Shown piece by piece: positions 52,174 to 61,353 of a stretch of 64,000 nt of DNA. Origin of the DNA: Parapedobacter flavus (lineage in GTDB: Bacteria; Bacteroidota; Bacteroidia; Sphingobacteriales; Sphingobacteriaceae). Position 1 is the first letter of the stretch, and each line of letters begins with the position of its first letter. Under the pieces are notes generated by a model, which had not been told where the DNA came from, made no database searches, and saw only the letters and a program-made list of their open reading frames with translations. The DNA lies in NCBI RefSeq assembly GCF_035818675.1, contig NZ_JAYKZZ010000022.1:62001-126000 (forward strand), in the 5' to 3' direction. The translations under genes and the position numbers were made by a program.

Positions 52174-53271
52174 GGCGATAAGGATAGCAAACTTGGCTTC
52201 CGTTTGGTGATAGACATCATCAAACGACAGCAACGCGATGAATATCGACATGGTAAAACCGATACCACCCATCAGCCCCATGGCCAATACCTGAAACCAT
52301 TTGGTACCTTTGGGCAGTTCACTCAACCCTAGTTTTACCGAAATCCACGACAGTAAGGTGATGCCGATCGGCTTGCCGATAAATAGGCCCGCAATGATGC
52401 CCATCCCCAGCGGACTGGCAAGGCCTTCCATCATGCCACTTTCAAACCGGATGTTGGTGTTGGCCAGGGCAAAGAGCGGCATGATGATGAAGTTGACCGG
52501 GTTGGCGATTGCATGTTCCACGGTTTGGATGGGGGAGTGGCCCGGCTGCCGGCCTTTGATGGGGATGGTCATGGCCGTAAGTACACCCGCTATGGTGGCA
52601 TGGATGCCCGAATGATGGATGAAATACCACATGAAGACACCGGGGATAAGGTAGAACCATACCGATTTGATGCCGATGCGATTCAGGAACATCATCACCA
52701 CGAATATGCCGAGCGCAAAGAGCAGGTAGGTGCTGTGGAGCTCCGTGGTATAGAAGATAGCGATGACCAGGATGGCCCCCAGATCGTCCACTATGGCCAG
52801 TGCGGTTAAGAACACTTTCAGTGCCACGGGTACCCGTTTGCCCAAGATGGATAAGATGCCGATGGCGAAGGCTATATCGGTTGCCATGGGGATACCCCAG
52901 CCGTGGGCGGTCTCGGTGCCGGTATTGAACAGGGCGTAGAGGCCTGCCGGAACCAGCATGCCGCCTAGGGCAGCGAATATGGGCAGGGACGCTTTTTTGG
53001 CCGATGACAGCTGGCCGTGGGCTAGCTCCTGCTTGATTTCGATGCCGACCATCAGGAAAAAGAGGGCCATCAGCCCATCGTTGATCCAAAGTAGCACGCT
53101 GTACTTGAGGTGTACCTGCGATGTTTCAAAGCCGATTTGCTGGCCAAGCAGGGATTCAAAGCCCGGTCCCAAAGGGGAATTGGCAATAATCAATGAGATA
53201 ATTAAAAATACCAGTAGGGTGATACCGCTTGCGGAATCGGCTTCGAAAAACTGCTTGATCTGTTTGCGCAT
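52102..53271 (-). CDS. nhaA: Na+/H+ antiporter NhaA
   Basis: Exchanges Na+ for H+ across the inner membrane for pH and salt control. It has 389 residues with about 11-12 helices. The ion-binding Asp pair is in ALAIVDDLGAILVIA; other hallmarks are ATDIAFAIGILSILG and GIGFTMSIFIALLSF. The C-terminal part overlaps the BSP-like gene by 72 bases. Upstream lie sua5 and asnS in the same direction (45-base gap). Confidence 0.96.
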   Translation of the reverse strand: MRKQIKQFFEADSASGITLLVFLIISLIIANSPLGPGFESLLGQQIGFETSQVHLKYSVLLWINDGLMALFFLMVGIEIKQELAHGQLSSAKKASLPIFAALGGMLVPAGLYALFNTGTETAHGWGIPMATDIAFAIGILSILGKRVPVALKVFLTALAIVDDLGAILVIAIFYTTELHSTYLLFALGIFVVMMFLNRIGIKSVWFYLIPGVFMWYFIHHSGIHATIAGVLTAMTIPIKGRQPGHSPIQTVEHAIANPVNFIIMPLFALANTNIRFESGMMEGLASPLGMGIIAGLFIGKPIGITLLSWISVKLGLSELPKGTKWFQVLAMGLMGGIGFTMSIFIALLSFDDVYHQTEAKFAILIASALSGVIGYIILQNIGRKYIRRP

Positions 53272-53316
53272 CTGTGAAAAATAATTATCGGTTACTGCTT
53301 AATCTGTTTCTTTCTG

Positions 53317-53937
53317 CTACATGAAAAGACTGATATCCCCTTTGCCCTCACGAATGATTTCAAAATCGCCCGACGTGGTGTCCACCACGGTGGAGGCCAC
53401 GTTGCCGCCATAGCCACCATCGATGACGATGTCAACCAGGTCGCCGAATTTCTCGTGGATGAGTTCCGGATCGGTGGCATACTCCACGATTTCGTCTTCA
53501 TCGTGGATGGATGCCGATACTATCGGGTTGCCCAGTTCCCGCACGATTTCGCGGGCAATAGGATTATCGGGCACCCGGATACCCACCGTCTTCTTTTTTG
53601 AGCTTAGTAATTTGGGTACCTGTCCACTGGCATTGAAGATAAAGGTGAATGGCCCCGGCATCGCCTTTTTCAGTACCCGGAAGGTAGCGGTATCGAACGG
53701 CTTGGTATATTGCGATATGGCGGTGAGGTCGTAGCAGATGAACGATAGGTTCGCTTTCTGCGGTTTGATGCCGCGCAGTTCGCAGACGCGCTCGATGGCT
53801 TTATGGTTGTTGATGTCACAACCCAGACCATATACCGTGTCGGTGGGGTAGATGATGAGTCCACCACGACGGAGTGTTGCCGCCACCTGCTGGATGGCCC
53901 TAGGGTTGGGATTCTCTTCGTAAATACGTATCAACAT
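53317..53937 (-). CDS. L-threonylcarbamoyladenylate synthase (Sua5/YciO/YrdC family)
   Basis: Probably makes threonylcarbamoyl-AMP for the t6A37 tRNA modification. It has 206 residues with the YrdC fold: LRRGGLIIYPTDTVYGLGCD (in parts: IIYPTDTVYGLGC), KAIERVCELRGI, MPGPFTFIF and the KKTVGIRVPDNPIAREI block. The family also contains YciO paralogues, so the exact role is not certain. Nine bases from asnS, so two translation genes are linked. Confidence 0.88.
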   Translation of the reverse strand: MLIRIYEENPNPRAIQQVAATLRRGGLIIYPTDTVYGLGCDINNHKAIERVCELRGIKPQKANLSFICYDLTAISQYTKPFDTATFRVLKKAMPGPFTFIFNASGQVPKLLSSKKKTVGIRVPDNPIAREIVRELGNPIVSASIHDEDEIVEYATDPELIHEKFGDLVDIVIDGGYGGNVASTVVDTTSGDFEIIREGKGDISLFM

Positions 53938-53946
53938 GGCTAATGA

Positions 53947-55392
53947 TCAAAACTCCGCATTATGTGGTGTGCGCGGGAAGGGGATGACATCGCGTATGTT
54001 GGTCATCCCGGTGACGAATAGCACGAGCCGCTCAAAACCGACACCGAAACCCGAGTGGGGTGCCGTTCCGAAACGACGGGTATCCAAGAACCAGTCCAGT
54101 TCTTCTGCCGGAATGTCCATCTCTTCCATCCGTTGCGTTAATTTATCCAAGCGTTCTTCGCGCTGGGAGCCGCCTACCATTTCGCCAATGCCGGGGAAGA
54201 GGATATCCATTGCGCGCACCGTACGGCGCCCTTCGGTGTCGGGCTCGTTCTGCCGCATGTAAAACGCCTTGATATCCGCGGGGTAGTCCGTCAGGATCAC
54301 CGGTTTCTTGAAATGTTTTTCAACAAGGTACCGCTCGTGCTCCGACTGGAGGTCGGCACCCCAGCCCTCAATGAGGTATTTGAATTGTTTCTTCTGGTTG
54401 GGCTTGCTGCGCTCAAGGATGCTGATGGCCTCCGTATAGGTGAGCCGTTCGAAGCTATTATCCAGACAGAAATTGAGCTTCTCTACGAGATCCATCTCCG
54501 ACCGGTCTTTTTGCGGCTTGTTTTTTTCTTCCTCCAGCAACCGGCTGCGTAGGAACTCGATTTCGTCGAAGCAATGATCAAGAGCAAAGCGGATGACGTA
54601 TTTGAGCAGTTCCTCTGCCAGGTCCATGTTGTCGTCCAACTCATAGAAAGCCATTTCAGGCTCAATCATCCAAAACTCCGCCAAGTGGCGCGTGGTATTG
54701 GAGTTTTCGGCCCGGAAGGTCGGCCCGAAGGTATAGATGTTGCCCAAGGCCATGGCGGCAAGTTCACCTTCCAGCTGCCCTGAGACGGTGAGGTTGGTCT
54801 GCTTCCCGAAGAAATCTTCGCTATAGTCCACCGATCCATCGGAGTTGCGCGGCGTGTTGTCGAAGTCGAGGGTGGTTACCTGAAACATCTCGCCGGCACC
54901 TTCGGCATCCGACCCGGTGATGATGGGCGTGTGCAGATACACGAATCCGCGTTCGTAAAAGAACTGGTGTATCGCATACGAGAGGGCCGTGCGTACCTTG
55001 AAGATGGCGTTGAAGGTGTTGGTGCGGAAACGCAGGTGGGCAATTTCGCGCAGGAACTCCAGGCTATGCTTTTTGGGTTGCAACGGGAATTTTTCGGGGT
55101 CGCTGTCGCCCAAAATTTCGAGTGTCTCGACTTTAATCTCTACCCGCTGCCCTTTGCCTAGCGACTCGACCAATGGTCCGGTAACAGCCACAGCAGCACC
55201 TGTGGTGACCCGTTTGAGCAATGCTTCGTCTGTGTTGTGGAAGTCGACCACGGCCTGGATGTTGCCCAGGGTAGAACCATCGTTGATGGCGATGAATTGG
55301 TTGTTCCGGAATGTCCGTACCCATCCTTTCACCGTGATCTGCTGCCCATATTCGGTAGCGTTCAGCAGGTCCTTTATGCGTGTATGTTTCAT
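53947..55392 (-). CDS. asnS: asparagine--tRNA ligase
   Basis: Class II aminoacyl-tRNA synthetase that charges tRNA-Asn. It has 481 residues: N-terminal OB fold (VKGWVRTFRNNQFIAINDGS in parts), class II motif 2 with TFRAENSNTTRHLAEFWMIE (in part: FRAENSNTTRHLAEFW) and motif 3 GFGVGFERLVLFVTG. The ATG at 55392 (MKHTRIKDLL) is chosen; the in-frame extension to 55482 runs through repeat DNA. The leader contains the 8-bp periodic array. Confidence 0.96.
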   Translation of the reverse strand: MKHTRIKDLLNATEYGQQITVKGWVRTFRNNQFIAINDGSTLGNIQAVVDFHNTDEALLKRVTTGAAVAVTGPLVESLGKGQRVEIKVETLEILGDSDPEKFPLQPKKHSLEFLREIAHLRFRTNTFNAIFKVRTALSYAIHQFFYERGFVYLHTPIITGSDAEGAGEMFQVTTLDFDNTPRNSDGSVDYSEDFFGKQTNLTVSGQLEGELAAMALGNIYTFGPTFRAENSNTTRHLAEFWMIEPEMAFYELDDNMDLAEELLKYVIRFALDHCFDEIEFLRSRLLEEEKNKPQKDRSEMDLVEKLNFCLDNSFERLTYTEAISILERSKPNQKKQFKYLIEGWGADLQSEHERYLVEKHFKKPVILTDYPADIKAFYMRQNEPDTEGRRTVRAMDILFPGIGEMVGGSQREERLDKLTQRMEEMDIPAEELDWFLDTRRFGTAPHSGFGVGFERLVLFVTGMTNIRDVIPFPRTPHNAEF

Positions 55393-55405
55393 TTGTTGTT
55401 TTTTT

Positions 55406-55546
55406 GTGAGCTTGTGAGCCTGTGAAATTGTGAGGTCGGTCGCGTTTCGCTTTCGCGACGTCACGTCGTTCTGCCTGCTCACCCGTTCACTTACTCACTT
55501 ACTCACTTGTTCACTTACTCACCTGTTCACAGATTCACTTGCTCAC
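55406..55546. repeat. 8-bp periodic array with opposed arms
   Basis: Plus-strand GTGAR pentamers at 55406, 55414, 55422 and 55430 (period 8) form a left arm. A hairpin GTCGCG/CGCGAC (55439-55459) is in the centre. The right arm has nine YTCAC pentamers at 55478, 55486, 55494, 55502, 55510, 55518, 55526, 55534 and 55542, each exactly 8 bases apart and complementary in type to the left arm. The arms could fold together in the asnS leader. Confidence 0.85.
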
Positions 55547-55560
55547 AATTTTATAAAAAC

Positions 55561-55584
55561 AAAAACCCCCATAATAACTGGAGG
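55561..55584 (-). terminator. terminator of sucC
   Basis: Minus strand CCTCCA / TGGGGG stem (one G-U pair) with a 7-base loop, followed by TTTTTGTTTTT. About 35 bases after the sucC stop. Between them is a short TCTAAAA repeat (55597-55618). Confidence 0.65.
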
Positions 55585-55617
55585 CTTTGCTAGAAAATCT
55601 AAAATCTAAAATCTAAA

Positions 55618-56808
<1,191 letters not shown>

Positions 56809-56825
56809 TTGCGTGAAATTTGGCG

Positions 56826-56856
56826 TAAAAGTAGGGTTTTAATCGGGAATGGTCAA
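56826..56856 (-). promoter_or_regulatory. sucC promoter
   Basis: Minus strand: TTG (56856-56854), 20 bases, TACTTTTA (56833-56826; one mismatch). 17 bases before the ATG, in the 80-base gap shared with the divergent ABC ATPase gene. Confidence 0.5.
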
Positions 56857-56888
56857 GCCAAACCGCTAAAAATCCCTACCTTCGCGGC

Positions 56889-57551
56889 ATGCTACAAGCA
56901 ACGGGCATATACAAATCGTACGGCACCCTGCCTATCTTGAAGGGGATAGACCTGCACGTGGCTCAGGGCGAGATTGTTAGCCTTGTCGGAGCATCCGGTG
57001 CAGGCAAGAGTACCCTGCTCCATATCGTAGGTACCCTGGATAAGCCCGATCGTGGCACGGTGTCCCTCCATGGTACGGATATCGGGGCGCTCAATGCTAA
57101 GCAGTTGAGCGCTTTCCGCAACGAACATGTCGGTTTTGTTTTCCAATTCCACCACCTGCTTCCCGAATTTACGGCCTTGGAGAATGTGTGCATCCCGGCG
57201 TACATCAAAAAGGTAGCTCCCAAAGAGGCCGAACAGCGAGCAGTCGAGCTGCTGGAGTTATTGGGGGTAGCGCACCGTAGGGGCCATAAACCCAGCGAAC
57301 TTTCCGGTGGCGAGCAGCAGCGGGTCGCTGTAGCGCGTGCGCTGGTAAACCGGCCGGCCGTTGTGTTAGCCGATGAACCTTCGGGCAACCTCGATTCGGA
57401 AAATGCCACGGCGCTGCATCAGTTGTTTGTTGACCTGCGCGACCGGCTTAACCAAACCTTTGTGGTGGTTACCCACAACGAAGAATTGGCCGCGATTGCC
57501 GATCGTGTGGTGCATATCAAGGATGGCGTAATCGAACCGGATCAGCAATAG
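56889..57551 (+). CDS. ABC transporter ATP-binding protein, LolD/MacB-like
   Basis: ATPase subunit of about 220 residues. Walker A GASGAGKSTLLH, Q-loop VFQFHHLLPEF, signature LSGGEQQRVAVARAL, Walker B VVLADEPSGNLDS and the switch His in VVTHNEEL are all intact. The LLPEFTALENVCIP stretch is typical of the LolD/FtsE/MacB branch, which drives lipoprotein release or mechanotransmission. The permease (LolC/E) is not next to it. A TACCTTCG at 56877-56884 lies 4 bases before the ATG, so it may be leaderless. Confidence 0.9.
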   Translation: MLQATGIYKSYGTLPILKGIDLHVAQGEIVSLVGASGAGKSTLLHIVGTLDKPDRGTVSLHGTDIGALNAKQLSAFRNEHVGFVFQFHHLLPEFTALENVCIPAYIKKVAPKEAEQRAVELLELLGVAHRRGHKPSELSGGEQQRVAVARALVNRPAVVLADEPSGNLDSENATALHQLFVDLRDRLNQTFVVVTHNEELAAIADRVVHIKDGVIEPDQQ

Positions 57552-57559
57552 AAACCGAA

Positions 57560-58048
57560 ATGGCAAGCAGGATATTGATTACACACGGTACGCGGCCATT
57601 CGCCCAACGGGTAGGTAAGCTGCTGCGCGACCGGTATGAGGTTCGATTCGGCTCGGCCGACGACGTTCCGCACGTGTTGCTGCAGACGGGTAATTACATC
57701 CAGTTTCCAGGTGTAGACACCGCGGCTTTCGAGCATGAGTTGCTCCGCACCTGTTTGGATAACCACATCGATGCGGTGGTTCCGCTCGGTGAGAAAGAGA
57801 TGGGTTTGCTGGCCCGGGCGCAACTGCTATTCGCCGAATACAGTATCGCCATTTGGATGCCCGATGGGGGGTATCTGGGCGGGCTTAACCTGCTCAGGAA
57901 CCCAGAAAGGCAATGGCCGTTGGTTGTACTAGACCACGGTGTTGCTGTGGCCGGAGCGCAGCTAGAGGAGCAACCGACCGCGTTGTCTGGCGTATTTACA
58001 CGACCAAGCCCCACGGAAGCGTTGGCACTGTGTTGCATCGCGGGCTAA
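57560..58048 (+). CDS. hypothetical protein, possible Rossmann-like N-domain of an ATP-grasp enzyme
   Basis: A 162-residue protein that I cannot assign. The start MASRILITHGTRPFAQRVGK and later DNHIDAVVPLGEKEMGLLAR (in part: DAVVPLGEKEM) recall the preATP-grasp domains of carboxylate-amine ligases, but no ATP-binding part follows. It could be a stand-alone regulator or a cut-down enzyme. It starts 8 bases after the ABC ATPase gene, so it is probably in the same transcript. Confidence 0.65.
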   Translation: MASRILITHGTRPFAQRVGKLLRDRYEVRFGSADDVPHVLLQTGNYIQFPGVDTAAFEHELLRTCLDNHIDAVVPLGEKEMGLLARAQLLFAEYSIAIWMPDGGYLGGLNLLRNPERQWPLVVLDHGVAVAGAQLEEQPTALSGVFTRPSPTEALALCCIAG

Positions 58049-58095
58049 TGGAAGTGACGTTAAACCAATACAATTGTTTTTAATCAAACCGATAT

Positions 58096-58746
58096 ATGTT
58101 GACATACGCTGATATCGACGCGAACAAGAAAGCGCTGCTCTTTGAGGTGGACGATGTGCTGTTTCCAAAAAAGGACTACCTACTACAAGTATATTATTTG
58201 TTTGCCCACCTGTTGGAGTACACGGAGACCGTGCCGCCGGCAGCGGAACTCATCGACTTCCTGAAGACCGCTTATGAACACCACGGCGAGGCGGGGCTTT
58301 TTGAACGTGCAGCGGAAGCGTTTGCTATCGATACCAAATACCGGGTGCAGTTTGAAGGTATGCACAAGACGGCACGGCTTCCGGCGAAGCTTTTGCTTTA
58401 TCAGGCCATGCTGGACTTTATGCGCGACGCTCATCAACACGGAAGGCAACTGTTGGTTTTTACGGAGGGTGACCCCACCATGCAGTTGAATAAACTCCGA
58501 CACGTGGAATGGAATGGGCTGGACCAACAGATAAAGGTGTATTTCCGGGCGGAGCTCAGGGCAAAGGGCCATGAGCCACTTGATTATTTACTGCAGGAGA
58601 ATGGGTGGCATGCAGGAGATGTGCTTTACGTCCACGCCCCAGGAGATCCTGACCCAGCGATATCGAATAGGGTGGATTGCCTGGCCGCCAATCGCTTTTT
58701 TGAATCTCCAGCCGTTTCACGCACCTCTCAACGTAATAAGGAATGA
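58096..58746 (+). CDS. HAD-like protein with altered nucleophile
   Basis: A 216-residue haloacid dehalogenase-fold protein. Motif I reads FEVDDVLF where active phosphatases have D-x-D; the nucleophilic Asp is Glu, the second Asp is kept. Motif II Thr is in LLVFTEGD; a Lys for motif III may be in RAKGHEP; the last acidic motif VHAPGDPD is also unusual. A helical cap lies between (about 40-100). It may be a pseudo-enzyme. Its stop overlaps the S41 gene start (ATGA). Confidence 0.75.
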   Translation: MLTYADIDANKKALLFEVDDVLFPKKDYLLQVYYLFAHLLEYTETVPPAAELIDFLKTAYEHHGEAGLFERAAEAFAIDTKYRVQFEGMHKTARLPAKLLLYQAMLDFMRDAHQHGRQLLVFTEGDPTMQLNKLRHVEWNGLDQQIKVYFRAELRAKGHEPLDYLLQENGWHAGDVLYVHAPGDPDPAISNRVDCLAANRFFESPAVSRTSQRNKE

Positions 58747-60197
58747 ATATATCCCAATTGATACGCTTGGCTATCGTGTTGCTCGCATTGGGCACCAATG
58801 CCGCATGTAATCGGCAGACGGTCGTTCCTGAGTTGGAGCGACCCGCACGGCCCGATAGCCAGGAAGACCTGTTGAAGGACTCTGTTTATTTCTTTACGCA
58901 TGGGTTTTATTTATGGCAAGCCGACCTGCCCGATTGGTTCGGTGATATACGTAACCATACCCAGCAATACAACTCGGCGGATGCCGTGTTGGAGGCGTTG
59001 AAAGGATACGCGCTGGACGACGAGGGGAATCCCTACGACCGGTTTAGTTTCTTGGATCGTTGGGGCACCGTAGACGCCGAGATACAGCAGGGATATGCCG
59101 GTAGCTTTGGATTTGATGTACGGTATAACAACGACACCGACCTCTACGTGAAAAAAGTGGATGCAGGCTCGCCGGCCGACCAGCTCGGTATACGGCGAGG
59201 TTGGCAAATCTTGCAGGTAAACGGAACCAGTGACTTGTCGCTCTCGTCAATGGAGCAGGATAATTTTACCTTTCTTTTCGATGCATTGGATGCCAGTGCG
59301 ATCAGTTTGGTGCTCCGCAAGCCGGATGGCGAGGAGGTCGACATGACGTTGAAACGGGGTAATTATCAGTTACAGCCGATTATGAGTCGGCGTATTTACA
59401 ACGCGGGGAGTAAAAAGGTGGGCTATTTTATGTTTGATATTTTTGTGTCTACGCTCGATAATCGGGGTAACCCCACGTATGTAAAAGGCCAGCTCGACGA
59501 GTTGATGGATCAATTCGAAGCGGAAGGGGTGGAGGAACTGATCGTGGACCTCCGGTACAATGGGGGCGGTGCGGTGGTTACTGCCGAATACCTTTCGAAC
59601 CTTCTCGTCCCCGCTGGTGTTGGGCATGGCCTGATGTACACCAATAAGGTGAACAGCGGTTTAGATGATTTTCTCCGTAGCTACGGGGTTCAGCTTGACT
59701 TTTCGGACGTACATTTCAATAAAGTGAAAAATCTCCATCTCAACCGGATTTATTTTCTGGTTACGGAGGGGACGGCATCCGCCAGTGAACTGCTCATCAA
59801 TAACCTGAAACCCCATATCGACGTGAAATTGATCGGCGAGCATACTACTTACGGTAAACCGGTTGGGTTTTTCAACTGGAACATCCTCGGGGTAGACCTC
59901 TATGCCGTCTCGTTTCAGACCTTTAATTCGGCCGGGCATGGCGATTACTTTTCGGGCATGCCTGTTGACAAAGTAGTTATCGATGATTTGACCAAAGATT
60001 TCGGCGATGCCCAGGAAGATATGATTGCCGAAGCATTATATTATGCCGAAAATGGTAGCTTCTCGTCGAACGTGCAAAACCGGCAGGCTAATACCCGTAC
60101 ACGTCTATCCGGAAGCCGGTCTGAACAGCTTAACCGGAGGCTTGACCGGCATGGCCGAAAAGGTATGTTTACTTTCCGTAAACGCGTTACACCGTAA
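58743..60197 (+). CDS. S41-family peptidase lipoprotein with PDZ domain
   Basis: Predicted periplasmic lipoprotein protease of 484 residues. Lipobox NAAC at about residues 18-21; an N-terminal helical region; a PDZ domain at about 110-200 (DTDLYVKKVDAGSPADQLGI in parts, RRGWQILQVNG); and an S41 core with VDLRYNGGGAVVTAEYLSNL, the catalytic-Ser region TEGTASASELLINNL and GKPVGFF. Overlap of 4 bases with the HAD-like gene shows coupling. The last 40 residues are basic and low in structure. The Bacteroidota members of this type lack a known substrate. Confidence 0.9.
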   Translation: MNISQLIRLAIVLLALGTNAACNRQTVVPELERPARPDSQEDLLKDSVYFFTHGFYLWQADLPDWFGDIRNHTQQYNSADAVLEALKGYALDDEGNPYDRFSFLDRWGTVDAEIQQGYAGSFGFDVRYNNDTDLYVKKVDAGSPADQLGIRRGWQILQVNGTSDLSLSSMEQDNFTFLFDALDASAISLVLRKPDGEEVDMTLKRGNYQLQPIMSRRIYNAGSKKVGYFMFDIFVSTLDNRGNPTYVKGQLDELMDQFEAEGVEELIVDLRYNGGGAVVTAEYLSNLLVPAGVGHGLMYTNKVNSGLDDFLRSYGVQLDFSDVHFNKVKNLHLNRIYFLVTEGTASASELLINNLKPHIDVKLIGEHTTYGKPVGFFNWNILGVDLYAVSFQTFNSAGHGDYFSGMPVDKVVIDDLTKDFGDAQEDMIAEALYYAENGSFSSNVQNRQANTRTRLSGSRSEQLNRRLDRHGRKGMFTFRKRVTP

Positions 60198-60252
60198 CAG
60201 GAACGTTATTCGATTGTATTTTCCTTCTACTAATAATTCGTATATTGCAGGC

Positions 60253-60268
60253 TCCAACAATTGTTGGA
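60253..60268. promoter_or_regulatory. 16-bp perfect palindrome, likely LacI-type operator
   Basis: TCCAACAATTGTTGGA lies 25 bases upstream of the LacI-family start codon in the only gap between the two genes. A perfect dyad here suggests an autoregulatory operator. Known LacI operators usually have a central CG; this has a central AATT. Confidence 0.55.
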
Positions 60269-60292
60269 ACTGACCATAAAAAGGGGAAACTG

Positions 60293-61309
60293 ATGAAGGA
60301 AGGGAAGCCTGCAACGATTAAAGAAATTGCAAAGCGGTTGAAGATCTCGCCATCGACAGTATCGAGGGCACTGAATGATCATCCGAGTATTGGTTTGGTG
60401 ACAACGATGCGTGTAAAGAAAGTGGCCGAGGAATTGAATTATGAACCGAACCAGACGGCCATTTTTTTTAAACAACGTAAAACATTTACCATCGGCGTGG
60501 TGCTACCACGCTTGTCCGAACCCTTCTTTTCGGCCGCGATCAGTGAAATTGAAAATGTAGCCAACGGAAAGAGCTACACGGTCATCATGGGGCAGTCGCT
60601 CGACGATGCCGACCGTGAACTCCGTATCCTCCAAACATTGAAAGCGCACCGGGTGGACGGTGTGCTCATGTCTATCGGTAAGAATACCCGTGATTATGCA
60701 TTCATTGAACTCCTGGAGGGGGCGGGTATACCTATTGTCTTTTTTGATTGTGTACCCGATCTGGAGCATATCAATAAGGTGGTCAGCGACTTGGAAACGG
60801 GTATGCTCGAGGCTATTGATGTGTTCGTCTCTTGCGGGCACCATGCCATATCGCTCATCAACGGTCCGCCTCTTTTACCCGCAAGCATGGAACGCAAGCG
60901 GGCTTACCTCAAAGGGCTACGCAAGTCTGATATTCCGTTTAGGGAGGAGTATATGGTGAATACCGACCTAACTGCTGAGGGTAATGAGGCAGCCATATCG
61001 CAATTGTTAGCCTTGCCGGAACGCCCATCGGCCGTTGTCTCTTTTAATGATTACGTCGCATTGGACGTGATGAAAATCGTTCGTGAGCGGGGGGTAACCC
61101 TCAATCAGGATATTCATTTTATCAGCTATGCCAACTATCCGCTTTGGACATATATGGAAAACCCACCGATGGCATCCATTGAACAATTTCCGGGAGAACA
61201 AGGGAAAAAGGCCGCTGAAACGCTTTTTGAACTGATAGACGCCGTGGAACGGCCAGCCCCGGTAAAGGTTACCTTTAAATCGCGGTTGGTTAACCAAAGT
61301 AAGCCGTAA
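60293..61309 (+). CDS. LacI-family transcriptional regulator
   Basis: Repressor/activator of about 338 residues. The N-terminal helix-turn-helix is ATIKEIAKRLKISPSTVSRAL with hinge NYEPNQTAIFF; the periplasmic-binding-protein-like ligand domain follows (TIGVVLPRLSEPFFSAAISEIENV in parts, VDGVLMSIGK, VVSFNDYVALDVMK). The ligand is unknown; no sugar operon is adjacent. The ATG at 60293 has AAGGGG upstream. An upstream in-frame start at 60245 would cover the palindrome. Confidence 0.94.
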   Translation: MKEGKPATIKEIAKRLKISPSTVSRALNDHPSIGLVTTMRVKKVAEELNYEPNQTAIFFKQRKTFTIGVVLPRLSEPFFSAAISEIENVANGKSYTVIMGQSLDDADRELRILQTLKAHRVDGVLMSIGKNTRDYAFIELLEGAGIPIVFFDCVPDLEHINKVVSDLETGMLEAIDVFVSCGHHAISLINGPPLLPASMERKRAYLKGLRKSDIPFREEYMVNTDLTAEGNEAAISQLLALPERPSAVVSFNDYVALDVMKIVRERGVTLNQDIHFISYANYPLWTYMENPPMASIEQFPGEQGKKAAETLFELIDAVERPAPVKVTFKSRLVNQSKP

Positions 61310-61334
61310 GTCGTTAAGGAACGTACTTACGGCT
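61302..61334. other. intergenic inverted repeat between lacI-type and lpdA genes
   Basis: AGCCGTAAGT (61302-61311) and ACTTACGGCT (61325-61334) make a perfect 10-bp stem over a 13-base loop, itself containing CGTT/AACG. The left arm includes the LacI-family stop codon. It is followed by GACGTACGGCT, a third partial copy. There is no T run, so it is not a simple terminator. Confidence 0.6.
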
Positions 61335-61353
61335 CACGACGTACGGCTAATGC

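Noticed and set aside
55393..55482. N-terminal extension of asnS to an upstream ATG
   Set aside because: The extra 30 residues are encoded by the repeat array and have no counterpart in the family.
55406..55546. CRISPR or phage attachment site
   Set aside because: The 8-bp period is far too short for CRISPR and no integrase is present.
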